64,000 bases of DNA from the NCBI RefSeq assembly GCF_040054535.1, contig NC_090792.1:2807001-2871000 (forward strand), given 5' to 3'. Numbering within the stretch: position 1 is the first letter of the stretch; every line of letters starts with the position of its first letter. The notes below the pieces were generated by a model, which worked only from the letters and a program-made list of their open reading frames with translations, had not been told where the DNA came from and searched no databases. Positions 11,216-24,513 of this stretch are shown piece after piece. The position numbers were made by a program, and so were the translations under genes. The DNA is from Antennarius striatus. Taxonomy: Eukaryota > Chordata > Actinopteri > Lophiiformes > Antennariidae.

Positions 11216-14200
11216 AGAGTAAACTGTCAAGGAGATGCTCCAGACACCAGCGTATTGCAGATTAGACAGCACAATTTCATTTATAATTTTCCATATCAAA
11301 TCAGTCCGCTTTTGAATTGACAACACTCATCATTGTGTCCATAACAACATTGAGAGAATGCAGTGTTATCATAGAAACCATATGCTCCTGCACCATCCCC
11401 TCTTCCTCTACTTTTATCTCTTCCACCATTTTTGCATCCCTTTAAATCTTTCAGCCCAAGGAATACAGAACACCCCATCAAATATTCATTGTGTGCACAG
11501 AGATAAACACAGATAGATAAATAGATAAAAGTTTCATTTATTTATTTTCAGTTATCTGTTATCTAAGTTTATCTCCGTCCCAGGATGTCTATGCATGTTC
11601 ACATACATCACTGCACACACACACACTTTCCCTCACACCTCATACACTTCAACTCACTCAAAAACACGTAGATGTGGAGCGATGCACTCTTTCATGTGTT
11701 GCCAAAGAAGAAAAACAACACAAACCAAGCGACTATGAAACTTTAATGCACTTTGGTGTCCAGTGGATTCACAAACAGAGACGCACGCATAGCCGCAAGT
11801 ACGCAGAGACATGAGCACCCATCTTCCCTCACAGCCATTAAAGTTTAATCTGCAGGATGTCAAGTAGATCTACTTTACTGAGCTGTTCATAGCACCTGTA
11901 TTTTTACACTCCCTAAATATTTAAAACATTTTCATACAGTCACTGTCACCATCATCATCAGCTCTATTCAGATGGCCTTTATTCAAAGCTGATTGGTCAA
12001 TGAGTCTGGCATTAAAGAATCCAATTTAAAGTGTGTACCAACCATTTACATTCATACCTGTGAACAATTTATAGTAACCGCTCTATAATCCATGTTTTTG
12101 GTGATGGGATTGCAGCTGGAGAGCACAGGGAAAACCCTCACAGACAGAAGAGTCTCTCAGGTGGATTTTTATCCTTTGTAAAAAAACACATTCTCCTGTT
12201 TTGTTACTGATCTGATGTCCATTACAAGCCAGTATGTGCACATGCAGTACACTCCAGTCCATTAAAGGTAGTACAATCTAAAACATATAGATAAAAATAA
12301 ATGTAACAGTGTGCTCATTCGTGACCTTTAGGGGTGTTGATTAATTTTTTTTTTTAGCTCTTTGCTTCTGCTTCCTGTCTTCATGCTCAGCTGTGTCCAC
12401 ACTGAAAACAAAAACTGAGATTGTCATCAATCTTCTTTCACTTAATTTCATCCTTGAAAACGGAAATAAAAAGACCTATTTCCCTTGAGTGTGAGTAAAA
12501 AACAGAAATTATAAAAGTTGTTGGTGGAAGACAACCTGACAATTTTTACATTATTCCATTTGAAGGGGGAAAAAATGTCTTAAAAGAATAGAGCAAAACA
12601 GGGTCGTCTTCCCTCTTTTGTTTTGTTTTATATTCCTTAAGCATAATAAAAGAAGAAAGAGAAAAATTACAATCTGTATTTGGACTGAATTACAGCCAAC
12701 CATCATCATTTAGGTGATGTGCAACAAGCAAGGAGAACTGAGACTTTGTTAAAATGCTGAATTTCCCTTGACATTAACTTGACCTTTGACTCATTGCAAT
12801 GTTTTTATTCAACGTTGAATGGAATATTCACACTGACAAACTATTTGGTTATATCTATCACCTCCTTCCATATTAATATGATTTGGAAATTAAACCTGTC
12901 TCAATTTTTTTTATCTGTAGTGCCTTTATTTGATTATTTTTAGGAGACTTTGAAAAAAATAAGCAAGATTACAATTAGGATATCACTGTTGTTGTTTTTT
13001 TCTTGCCTACATATTTGAGCTAATGATTTTAGTGAGTCACATACTTTATCAGGTGGGTGTCTACGCAGGTCAATGGTGTGACAAGTGCTGCTAAATTAGA
13101 AGGTGGATCTATTCATAGATAAATGAAGATTGATGGACAAACGCTGATCATGTCTTTATGTTTGTACAGACTACTGTACTTGAATTTCATGACTAATAAC
13201 CAGAAATAAACACTCACAAAAAAAGAGAAGTGGCATTTTGGTTACAACTTTTTTTTTTTTTTCCTCTTTTATTTTGAACGTCTGCTGTAGATTTTCTGAT
13301 TTCCGCATTCACTGTGATGTTCAGTAGTGTCTTATGAAGACCCATGCCATACGCTCCACAAGAACGTCAAATTCCCAGCTGACTTTGAACGGGAGGAAGG
13401 GGTTCACCCTGGACAAGCCCCCAGTTTACCATAGGACTATATAGGAAGACAAAAATCCAATTCAATTCATTCCTGTGAACAATTTAGAGTCACAACCTTA
13501 CCAATAATGCATGTTTTGGGTGATGCGAAGAACCAGGAGAGCACAGGGAAAACCCATGCAGGCAAAAGTCCCTCAGGAAAAAATGCTATCCAATCTGCCG
13601 GCGTGTTGTTCTGGATCATCCCACATGTGTTAGAGGAGGAAGAGGTCAGACCAACAAGTTCTTGAGAGCAAAACAGACACAACCTCATCCATTTCCTTAT
13701 TATTTTGTGCACGTTGTTCAGGCAGCGCTATACAATAGATATGGTCCTCAAAACCAGCTCTATACCAAGAGGTTGTCACTAAACCTTCAGTCATCTGGTG
13801 AAGTAGAAAATAAAACCTAAATATTTCTTTGAATTTCTAATCTTAGATCTATCATATTACAAAGAATAAAACTCCATTCAACGAATCGCCTGTACTCTAA
13901 ATCCTCACCATACTTCCAGGTTTGAAAAACAGTTTAATTTGGAGAGACTGTAAGTCCTTTTGGGGTTTTTTTGTTTGTTTTTTTGAAGATATCCAATCTT
14001 GTTGAGTTTGTGTTTGTCATGAATAACTTAAACACAGCTGGGCGAGGAGCCAGTTGGCTTCTGACTCTGTTGTGCTTCTCAAACTCGGAGCCTCTCTCGT
14101 AATGACGTCCACCTGGTGCTGTTTAGTCTGGATTGCTCCCAGTTTGCACTCCAGTAAGGAGGCACAGGTCCCTTCAGGTGGGCTCTGTGTACATATTTAT

Positions 14201-15705
14201 CTCAATTTCGCCCATGCTATCCTGTGAACAGCACCTTGTCTGTGTTTTCACTCCCTTGATTGCCCGTGCTCAGCCCTTTTACTCACAAATGATGTTTATG
14301 TACAACTAATCTGCAACAGCAAACATGGTTAGCAAGGAAACGCAACAGTCACTAAGTGTGTTTGCACAACTGGATGAGAATATCTTTTTGACTCACATGT
14401 CACATTATCGGCATACAAATTTGGTAAGATCCACTTGTGTTTTGTTTACCATCATTGTATTTGAGCAGACCAAATTAAGCGTTATAGCCCTATGATCACG
14501 CCCCATTTGCATTTTATCTAAGACAAGCGGTTCAAATGGCTTTTGAAAATCAGACGCCGTGTTTCTGTCCATGTAGTCGTCATCGTACAAGCGGTGATGC
14601 ATTTATTCACGTGATTCGAACATGTCTCGCGATTCGTGCATTTTACATGGCGCTGTCTTATTTTGGAAAACTCATTTCAAGATTGGCACAAGTGACACAA
14701 ACTGTATATAGTTATGTTAGAAGCCTATGGCAAACTTTTTTGAGTTCAAAATCAAATTGATGCGCATTGTTTTGGTTTTTATGTGCAATAAAATACAATT
14801 TATTCCATTTTCGAATTTGACTGTGTGTCTATTATCCCCCAATATGTCAATATAGTAAGTTATAGGGAAATAATAACTATCTCTTCATATAACGTCATAT
14901 AACATATAGTTGTGTTGAAGATGAACATACCAAGCATGGGTATGTTAAATCATTTTTAATGTGGTATGTAGAGACAAATATCAAATGCACCAAAAAAACA
15001 GCCAAAATAGGTCAGGGATGTAAGGGTTAATTAGAGAAGGTCTTGAAAACTCCTTTTTGTCGCAATGACAACGACCCAGCGGCTGTGACTGAACTAGCAC
15101 CATCTGGTATTTTGATAAAGTCAACCCCTTCCACCCCAAAGCTCGATCACTCCATACTTTTGATGCATAAATCTAAAAAAAAAATCAAATAAAGACATAA
15201 ATTGTGGTTTCCAATTCAAAGGTTGAAAATTCATTATGCTTAAATAGTGATCACCTCACCCAAAAACACTGATAAGCCTGCAGTGTCAAATTCTGGCTTA
15301 TTTTCTATGACACTCATTTGAAGGTTTTCTAAAATGCGACTGTAACCAGAGCAAAGTGCAGAGGAATAGAGCCAAGGACACATTATTATTATAAATTGAT
15401 GCTCGCTGCCTTCACACTGAAGTCGAGAGCTCTGAGCGCTAAAGGTCCTCAGTAAGATAGCAATATTTTTTCAGAGAAGGGGACTCTGTTAGCGCGTTAA
15501 CAAGGTGATGATGAAACAGGCTTGGAGGATCGGTCCAATGGAATTTCATTCCAGCTGGTTCACGTGGTCGGCGGGGTCGATGTCAACAGCAGGTGAGAGG
15601 ACCCAGTGTTGTTCATATGTTAAAAGGCAAAAGATCATGAATAATTTTCGCACGCCCCTTAAAGACAGATGTCAGAATAAACATAATTATCAGTAGAATT
15701 TCTTG

Positions 15706-15706
<1 letters not shown>
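11216..15706. other. Long stretch without a recognised gene
   Basis: AT-rich sequence. Degraded reverse-strand copies of the SINE core occur at about 12038-12165 and 13448-13575 (both with GAGAGCACAGGGAAAACCC). Open frames at 13467-13712, 14405-14760 and 15505-15696 lack recognised domains. The 15505 frame ends at a GTGAGA donor-like site but has no supporting exon nearby. Confidence 0.4.

Positions 15707-15800
<94 letters not shown>
15707..15800. repeat. (GATA)n microsatellite
   Basis: About 23 uninterrupted GATA/ATAG units, followed by AT-rich decayed AAATA units to about 15880. Confidence 0.98.
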
Positions 15801-18800
15801 AACTAAATAGATAAAACTAAATAGATTAAAATAAAATAAAAACAGTATTAAATTAAATAAAATAACAAATAAAAATAAAAAGGGAGAGGGAAATAAAATT
15901 TTAAAAAATTGAATTAAAATATATAATAACTACACTAAAACTTTGGTAGGATATGAAAGTAGAAGACATTTTCAAACCATGGAGGGAACCGTTTTGCTTG
16001 CCGCTGTGTGTTCATGTCATCCTGTTGTAAAGAGTATGTTGTGCTGGCTGGAATGAGACACACACACAGACATGAGAACAGTTGCTATGATAAGGTATGG
16101 TAAGTGTATACGGGTCTGACAGAATTTGATGGCCCCTCTTTTCTCCTCCTGGCTTTCACAACATCTCCCACCCCTTCCTCTCTCCATATGGCTTCCTCAA
16201 CCCCTTTTCCCTCCCCATTACTGTCTCTGCCTCTTTCTTCCCCTGTCTCAAATTTCCTGCCCCCCACTTAGCTGAGTGAGGAGGAGTAACTCCACTGACA
16301 CTGGCATTCCCTCAGGAGCACCCGGTGAAAAATAAGAGGTGATGTTGGCCTGATGCTCTTCTCAGCATTGGAAATTTTCCTCCCCAAGTCGAAATCTGTG
16401 TGTTAATGTGACTGATCGATGTAAAACTGATGGGTTAGAATATAATCCTGTTAGTGTTTTCTGGCGGAAAACAACAAATCTGATGCAAACAATATGTATT
16501 TGTATTACTGACAAGTGAATCATCTGATTTTTCCTGTGACATTTTCAAGTGTCTGACCTTCCCTGTCTTGGATACACTTCCACAATATATCCAGAATTCA
16601 GTGACAAGTTGGTGTCCAGTTAACATATGCTTAAAAGGGCTTCCATGAATACCTTAGGGGTCTTCTGAAGCAAGAAGACTGGTCTCACATCCCTAATCAG
16701 AATTCATTTAGCATCCACAGTTATCATCCCAGAGCCCCCAGCTGAAGCTGCTCTTGGGATTGTAGTTTGTGAGCATATGCATTAATATATTCAGGGGTCA
16801 GTCATAAGATGCCCTACAACACGCCTGAATAAAACTGATGTAATACCCAAAGGGGTCATTCTGAGAGGGCTGCAGGTTTTTTACTGACCAGGGACGTGTT
16901 TGCATCCCGAACCCGTGAGGAGGTTCAATCTGTGGATTTTATCATAAAGGCGGCCCTGAGGGATCTTACCGGGTTGTAATTCATGTAACATTCCTTCCAG
17001 AGCAAATACTGTAGAGCAGATAAAAAAGAGATAGACATAGAAGAGGTCTTCAGATCCATTTACATATCCATATACTTATTTCCTTTTCTCTGCTCTCCAG
17101 GGTTCAGGTCTTTCATTAAAGATATGACTGTGAAAACTGATTTAACTTATAGCTGTGATCTATCATTGATGAGGAGAGGTGGGGGGGTCTCCTCATTAGT
17201 AAGTTTGGTCAGCAAGGAGAAGAAGAACGAGGAGGACCGGAAAAGAGAGAAAGCAGGGGTCAAATGAACAGGTAGTAAATCACAATTAAATGCAGGTGAT
17301 GTGGTTTGGTGTACATTCATGTGTCTTTGCCCCCTGATGCACTGGCGATGCATCCAGGGTGTACCCCGCCTCTCGTCTCGTTATATGTTGCAGATGTGGG
17401 ATGTCTGTCATCCAAAACTGCTTTCAGCTTTGAAAAATAAGTTGATTCTACATCATCCATATTTCCCAGGTGTGCCAGAGGGATGCAACATGAGGGCAGA
17501 TAAACGGGTTACTATGTTGAGCCTTAAGCTGCAGTTTATATAGTTACAAAGGTGGCTCTATTTCAACCTGGATGGGTCACCATGGTAACTTATGCTGCAC
17601 ATTTTGAGATTGAAACAGAGCTGCCCTTTCACTAATTGCGGAGCGATAAAGACTCAGCCGAGGGCAAACATTACGTTTGCAAACTTGCTCAGCAGCACAT
17701 TAATAATGTCAACAGCCATATAGCAGTGTATTTACAACAAAGCAAGACAAATTGTGTTGTTTTTTTTCCTTTTGCATGCCTTCAGTTGTATTTGCTTCAG
17801 GTATCGTGAACTTTTTTTTTTAAAGCTGCGCATCAAACATGCAGACTTCTGGATTATGTTTCTATTCTTGGTCCTGCTTTTGCTGCTTGAGCTAATACAG
17901 TTAGCTCGGGAAATTGATGAGTCTATTGTGTGTCATAGATTATATTCAATGAAAATTAATTTCACATTGATTTAGCCAAATGAAGTGATTTTTGCATGTG
18001 TGTCATTATGGGATAATGTGTCCTCAGGGGAATAAAAAGGGTAGAATGTCATTTATTTTCAGATTTGCAAGATCAACATTCATCTGCTTCTCTGGCCTCT
18101 TTCACTGCTGTGCCTTTCTTTAAAAGTCTTACTATATTCCCTCCGTATATTTTAATTCCCATATTTTGTATAAACTTACGTTCTCCATAGCTCCTCATTA
18201 TAGCAACTGCTCCTCTTATGTTAATTAGAAATTTCACATACCAAAAATGTCCCCGTCTTGGGAAAGGGATTCTTTTCTCACTGCTTAGATCACACAAAGC
18301 AAGGTCAATGACAGAGCTGCTTTACTTTACCTCCCCAAGACTCCAAAAAGATCCTTCAATAGCTGCATGTGAAGTTCTGCTGGTAATGAATGTCAAGGTT
18401 TTCCTGTTTGTTTCCTTGGATATTTATAGAAATCATAAAAAAATATTGTTACAAATGCATTTTAAGAAAGAAATCACACATTAACAAAAACTGAAAGTCT
18501 TTTGTCACAGAAATGAGAAATGCTTCAACTGCTGCAAATGCTGAGATATGATGAAAAAGCCTGGACTCTTTATTAAAGTTAGAAAACTGGAATTATGCTA
18601 ACCCATTTGCTGGTAGAAAAATCTTGTCAAAGAGGAAATTCCCAGAATTAAGGTTTACAGTCAAGAAAAAAAAAAGCATGTCTTGGGTTGAGATCAGTGT
18701 GTTATGTATGTAGAGAGTTATGTTAAGTATATTAAATGAGTGAACAGGGTAAAGCGAGTTTTTATCATGAAACAAGTACAGGCCTCTTTTTTGAATAAAG

Positions 18801-19152
18801 TCAACTGGACTTGTAGGGAAAGCTTGAAAAAAGTTTACCTCTCATCCAGGAGGCTACTCCTCATCTTCAAACTGTTCTTACATATCTATTTGACGTAATT
18901 CAATGTGAGGCCCTACCATGACCTGGAGAACTGAGACTCTCCACAGACCTCCAACAAAAAGAATTCTTAAAGCATCATCTGAGTAAAATATGTCCGTACA
19001 AACCACTTGTAAGTCATCGTCACTCTTGGGATCAAAAACATTGATCTGATGCTCATTTCAGAGGCTGTTTTTTCAATAGTTTTCCTTTAAATCTATTCAT
19101 TCATCTTCTTGAAGATGATATGATCGCAATTGTCTCATTTCAGCCACATAAC

Positions 19153-19315
19153 CGCATTTCAGATCAAGTATCTGCTTCTGGAGCTAGCTGGCTACAAGCT
19201 AGAGGCGGGGTACACTCCGGATGAGACGCCGGCTTATCACAGGGCCACACAGCAGACAATCACTCATGCTCACATACACAACTATGCACCATTTGGCATG
19301 ACCAATTCACTTAAA
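19153..19315 (-). repeat. SINE-like repeat fragment
   Basis: AGAGGCGGGGTACACTCCGG, GACGCCGGCTTATCACAGGG and the following CA-rich stretch match the middle of the repeat at 57297-57669, read in the same reverse orientation. Confidence 0.5.
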
Positions 19316-19338
19316 TTGCACCCACCACCAAAACTGTT

Positions 19339-19369
19339 TTTTGGTAGTGGGTGCCACCCACTACCAAAA
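19339..19369. repeat. Near-perfect palindrome, 15-bp arms
   Basis: TTTTGGTAGTGGGTG, one C, then its exact reverse complement CACCCACTACCAAAA. It sits at the end of the SINE fragment. Confidence 0.85.
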
Positions 19370-20194
19370 CTGGTGGTACAAAAATACGGCAGAAAATTGA
19401 CCTTTATTTATAAATGCAATAAACTCATGTTGTGTTCTTAGCCATAAGTCTGATGATAGATGAAGTAATTTAGTTTTGACAGTAAATATATACTGTTGTG
19501 TACATGGTCGGTCATAGTTGTGTCTTTGTCACAGCCCCTGCTTCACAGATTGCATTTTGTAATCATTACTTGTGAATGACTGACATCTTGTGGTCATAGT
19601 TAGTATGGCAACCAAATAAAAAACTTGATATATCATTACAGTACTGGATATTGGGGGTTTTTTGTCATGTTTATGCATTATTTTCTCTGTCTCTCTCTCA
19701 TAATACGCACAACCAGAGATGTATATCTAATCCTGGTTTATAGTTTTTTGAGATAGAATACATCTGTAAATATTGGAAGGAGCAACCGACAGACGTGTCA
19801 CTATATTTTAGTGTGGGTGTGTGTGTGTGTGTGCTGAAAGACTTTATGGACTGAATCCTGCTTGTCAGCCTCTGAGCCTACACACTCTAGCATAACAGGC
19901 TCTGAAACACAGAACAGGATAGTACTGGTTACTACAAATATGGTCAATATGTGAACTGCATGATCATAATGTTTGGTCTATTGGATACAGTTGGGTATTA
20001 AAACATGAGTAGAGATAATTGAAAATAATAATTTATAATTCAATAATTTATGTCAACTTCAATAAATCTACAATAAAACAGTAACTTGCACTAATGTAGA
20101 GTAAATTTTGTTTCTAGTAAATGAATGATTAATGATTATAAAGATGATTAATTTATTTTTTTATACTATTTTTTTATACTATATTTTGTATACT

Positions 20195-20515
20195 ATTGTG
20201 ATCCCCGAAGCGGAATTAAGAGCACTCTCTAGTATTTTGTCAAGCAAACGTATTCATATATATTAGTACATACAGGGCCTGTAAGCATGCAATGGGAGGT
20301 ACGGTTCTGGGCAGCTCCTTCCTGGTGCACCCTAATGAGCAACTTGTAAAGGGGGGTGGCGCCTTGCTCAGGGGCACCTCGGCAGTGCTCGGGAGGTGAG
20401 CTGACGCCTATTACTGTCAGCCCACACTCCAGCTGGCTGAGCGGGAGCGGGAATTGAACTGCCGATCTTGTGAACATTGGACAACCCGCTCTACCGCTGA
20501 GCCACCGCCGCCCGG
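20195..20515 (-). mobile_element. tRNA-derived SINE (reverse)
   Basis: The right edge reads CGCTCTACCGCTGAGCCACC and GCCGCCC, the reverse complement of the head at 10085 and 63381. The body has GCGCCTTGCTCAGGGGCAC and the left edge GTGATCCCCGAAGCGG. The 161-codon reverse frame over it is a repeat artefact. Confidence 0.75.
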
Positions 20516-20569
20516 GGTGTCCCGGCACTACGAGCCAACATGACCTAATATTCCTTAGCATTTTTTTTG

Positions 20570-20735
20570 CTGATGATGAAGGGAAACCGGAGAACCCAGA
20601 GAAATCCCATTCAGACACGGAGAGAACATGCAAAGTCTTCACAGGAAGGCCATGTTGGAAATGATGGGGTTTGAACCCATGACCTTCTTGTTGTGAGACA
20701 ATAGTGCTAACCACTATGCCACTGTGCTGCCAAAA
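20570..20735 (-). repeat. Second SINE-like repeat abutting the first
   Basis: GGAAACCGGAGAACCCAGAG, CACGGAGAGAACATGCAAAG, TTTGAACCCATGACC and GCTAACCACTATGCCACTGT match the reverse-oriented repeat at 57297-57669. Confidence 0.65.
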
Positions 20736-20783
20736 TGTTATGATGTTACAAAAAACTTCTTAACAGCCAGCGTTTAAGAGCTC

Positions 20784-21348
20784 TGTCGCTCCCTCGTTTA
20801 TTTGTGCTTCACTACATTGCGGATTTTTAATAGGTAGTCACGTGATACCGTACGCGCATGCTATTGGCTGACAGTATTTGCGCGTTGCGTTCTGAGACTC
20901 ATGGTTCCTGCTGCAACTGTTCTTTCATACGAAAGAACAGTTTGATAACCTAGGTTGTTCTGTTGTGTGTGTTTGTTGCCCTGAGTTACGTGTACGTGTG
21001 TGTGTTCTGCATGTATTGACGACACTGAGAAGGGGGAGAGACAGCGGGAGATTGTTGTCAGTTCTTCTTTGTTCCCTTGTGCAGGCTGTACGCCAAAAAA
21101 AGACCATTCAATAAATATTCTGTGTGTCATTCTAGCCCACCATGAGAAACACCGAGGGTGTTACAAGTCTATAAGAGTGATGGAAAAGGTAACACAGATA
21201 TAAGGTGGTTTAATTTTAGAATGGGGAGGGTTCATAAACTTTTAAATTACCATAAATAATAAAATACTTGGTCGCTATATAGCAGAATTTCGTGGGTTTT
21301 TGCAGTTGGTCCTGGAACGCATTAACCATGAGTATTGATGTGTTACTG
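20784..21348 (-). mobile_element. TA-flanked MITE, interrupted by an insertion
   Basis: The left part (AATAGGTAGTCACGTGATAC, TATTGGCTGACAG, CTGAGACTCATGG) and right part (GTCTATAAGAGT, GGGGAGGGTTCATAAACTTT, CCTGGAACGCATTAACC) are the reverse-order counterparts of the element at 54817-55130. The right end TGTTACTG is followed by TA. About 260 bases at roughly 20908-21166 have no counterpart in the other copy. Confidence 0.6.
20908..21166 (+). mobile_element. Insertion inside the MITE, possibly a solo LTR
   Basis: The block contains AATAAA at 21110-21115 and ends near ...GGGTGTTACA, with a TG-rich start region. This is LTR-like but unproven: no clear target-site duplication or primer-binding site was identified. 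A 12-bp inverted repeat (AACTGTTCTTTC / GAAAGAACAGTT) lies near its left edge at about 20916-20943. Confidence 0.3.
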
Positions 21349-21430
21349 TATTTCAGAAAAAACTTTATTTTTATCTTTTTCCATTCTTTACTTATTCCAA
21401 AAAATGTTGAAAACAAAGTTTTCGAAAAGC

Positions 21431-21474
21431 TGTGTCAAGTAAAACACAGCTTTTACTGTGTTTTTCTTGACACA
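21431..21474. repeat. Hairpin, 19-bp arms with one mismatch
   Basis: TGTGTCAAGTAAAACACAG at 21431-21449 pairs with CTGTGTTTTTCTTGACACA at 21456-21474 across a six-base loop. Confidence 0.85.
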
Positions 21475-21569
21475 TGTCATTCAGCTGCCAGATGTTCAAC
21501 TACATAGTATTAGAAATGTCTTGCCCCAAAGTGATCCATGGTCCTCAATATATTTGATTGAATATGGTT

Positions 21570-22025
21570 AAAATCACTTTCCTTCTGAAACGCTCTGTGT
21601 TAATGGCCGTGCTTGCGAGCTCTCTGTCACCACCCCCTCCCCCCTTCTGAGTTGTCTCTATCAACACTCCCCTCCCCCTCATATTCACGTGCGTTTGTTT
21701 ACATGCGCCATGCATCCACACTACAGATCAATCGATCGCCATAGTCTGAAACTTTTTTAACCACGCCCATATCCGGGTGAAGAATAAAATAGGACTCAGG
21801 ATAGGTCAATTTACATCCCGGAGATGACGTACAGTACTGTAGGGTTCGGCGCTTTATGAATCCGATCGTTTTTAATTCTGTCCAGTCATGAATCCAAAAG
21901 ATTCCAAGTATCTATTAATGCAGGAACCCTTTGTCTTCCAGATTACAGGATTTGGTCGGGTTAGGGAGGCCCATTATGTATATGTAGAGACCTGAAAAAA
22001 ACTTTCATAATAGGACCCCTTCAAG
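21570..22025 (+). repeat. Dispersed repeat copy, related to 203-600
   Basis: CTGAAACGCTCTGTGTTAAT, GAGCTCTCTGTC, GTTTGTTTACATGCGCC and GATCAATCGATCGCCATAG match the reverse strand of 203-523 in order. It ends with TTTCATAATAGGACCCCTT, a recurrent fish repeat edge. Confidence 0.5.
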
Positions 22026-24480
22026 AACAAATTATGATGTTCATTGTCTACATTTGATATAAAGTGCCAACTACCACATGGCAATTTGGTAGTTGGAATC
22101 CAATTAATGTCTATAGATGTCAATGGCAGTGAATGAGTTAGGTCATTTTCTCATTGACAGCTGACAGTAAGAAGATATATACAGCTCAATAGTCAGCCCA
22201 ACATTTACGTCTCTGATCTACTCTGCCCAGATATAAACCCTCTTACTTTTGTGGACTCGGTCTTCCATCTTGATGTTGTGTGTGTTGTTGTGAGGTTTAG
22301 ATGGCAGCTGGTCTGTGACATGCATTGAGAGTGGCATTGTTAGCTGGTTCTTGCAATGCAATGTGGGTGGCAGCGATACTGTTGTTCCTGAAAAGGAGTG
22401 GAGCTTTTGTCTTAAGCTAAAGTGATGGAATCAGGTGATCCTTGGTGTGTTACAAGAGCGTGGGTTGCTAGGCCTGGCACGAAATGCAATATCCCTTATA
22501 CTCCCATTGTTCAAGGCTCTGTGACACAGTATAGGCCTTTTTATTTCAAGCCTCGGATCACGAAACCCAAACAACTATTTGCCACTTAATTTTGAAGATC
22601 TTTTACTTGTTCCCCAACAATTTGTTGTCTTTGTGTTTTTTGATGTGTTGCTTATTCATTTCAATACTTCTTGTTGTCTCATACCTTTGACCCCTGTCTG
22701 TAGCAACTGTCAAAATGTTTCTGAGGTGTGCCCAGTGCAAAGAGCAGTTCCATTAAACTAGTGCCTAAGAGACAACCAGGTTCTAGGAAAGGCAAAGGAA
22801 GAGGATGACGAGAGAATGAAGAGACTAGAGTTACAGATACAGGGAAGAGAGCACTAGCACATAGCAGCAGATTTCTTCCCCTGAGAGCCAATTACTCCAT
22901 AACCACAGAAACTAATGCTGTGTCTCTTTCCTCATGTACTTGCTGACATTACACACATAGCTTCTTCACTTATGTCTAATGCTAGCATGTAGAATGGATC
23001 ACACAACTTTCATGCTTATTGAAGCAAGAAATCAGACACTGGCTCCAAGTTCACTTTGTTTATTGGTTTGTCCATTTCCCAGACTCACATAGTAGTAGTA
23101 GTAGTGGATTCAATGTCTGTCGAATATCTCTTACAGTTATTTAAAAGAACATTAAACAAACATTAAACTGATGTAAAACAGGATGCATATAATCCTTTGT
23201 AAAATATTATTTCTTTGGTTATGACACATTCAAAGAAAAGTGTCATAATTTCATTGTTTTCTAATTATGTGCGTATACAGTGCATAATATCACTACACAT
23301 ACTAAATAACATGTTTCTCATGTTTGTTTTTTGTTGTTTTTTGCTTTAGGCAGATCTTTTATTTTTTAGGTTCAATTTTGTAGGCCAAAACTCATGGTAC
23401 TTACTGGTAAATCATATAGAAATCTGCAAGAGAACAACCTGTTTCTTTAAAAGGACGACATACAAATGGAGATTTCTGTAGGTAAGTGACAAACATTTAT
23501 ACCAGGGTAGACATGTTACCGTTGCTGCCCTTCCAGGCACTGCTGGAAGGGCATTTTCCAAAATCAATCAGCTTCATCCCTCTGGGCTGGTCCTGCACAC
23601 TAACCAATATTATCTCAGGGCATCCAAACCAACAAACAGCAACAGGCAAGAAAGGCATTAGTTTTCTATGTGCCAGTGTTTGGGATCAGAGTTCAAGTTT
23701 AAGTTTCTCCACTGATGAGTAGCAGACACAGAGAACAATGGATGTCAATCACACAAGCCTGCTTTGCAATCAGTGTGATACAATCCAAACACAGTGGAGT
23801 CCAGTAAAGTTCTCCAAACCAGCCAATGGCACCCTTGAACAGCAAATCAAAAAAATCCGAATGGTCAGTCTTTCATGGTGAAAATGCTTAAAAGTAGATT
23901 TGTATTAACAATATATTATTGAAAATGCATTCAGCAATAAAGTACAGACCGATGGTTATTTTCAGTAAAGCCTGGATATGAATTGATTCAACATACTGTA
24001 CATCATATTTGTCATTCATCATTAAGTTTCTATCCCGCTGCATTCGCTGTCTCCTAGAACCAATTAATGACAGGGTGAGGTATACCTGTACCCAAACCCT
24101 CTTAAGTCAGCCCAAATGTCCGGTTTAATTCAGGTCAATGGTGTTTTGCAAATACATTCATGTACTAATTTTATTTTATTTATAAGCTTTGTATTATGTA
24201 GCTCTAAAATTTTGTGCTAATGACATTGGGGAACACTAGATTCACTGTGACATCTGGGGCACAATATTGACATTTCATTACATGTAAGAAATGCAACTTA
24301 CAATCTTCATATCATTTATCCATTAGCAGGATAACTGACAGGAACAGGATTGGATTAAACATAAACTGAGATGTAATGTCTCCCCCTTAAAATGCCACCT
24401 TATCACGGTGTGGGAGTTTGAGTGCCCGAATGATCTCAGCTATATTGTCTGGGGCTTCTTCCTCCTGGTAGGGTCTCCCT
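22026..24480. other. No gene recognised
   Basis: AT-rich single-copy-looking sequence. Open frames of 60-78 codons here have no domain or consistent splice context. A short (TAG)n run occurs near 23091-23105. Confidence 0.45.
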
Positions 24481-24513
24481 TGGCAAACAGGTCCTGGGTG
24501 ACGTGCCACAGAG

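Larger units (their letters stand above)
15880..20190. other. No gene recognised; scattered repeat scraps
   Basis: Contains a short SINE scrap at 17318-17378 (GTACCCCGCCTCTCGTCTC) and a reverse-strand SINE copy at 19153-19315. It also holds a small palindrome at 19339-19369 and a short GT run near 19816-19833. No splice-bounded exon was recognised. Confidence 0.4.

Noticed and set aside
14405..14760. Overlapping frames on both strands near 14.5 kb
   Set aside because: No domain, no consistent splice sites, and ordinary AT-rich surroundings.
20229..20714. 161-codon reverse-strand frame
   Set aside because: It spans two SINE copies; SINE sequence read in reverse often stays open by chance.
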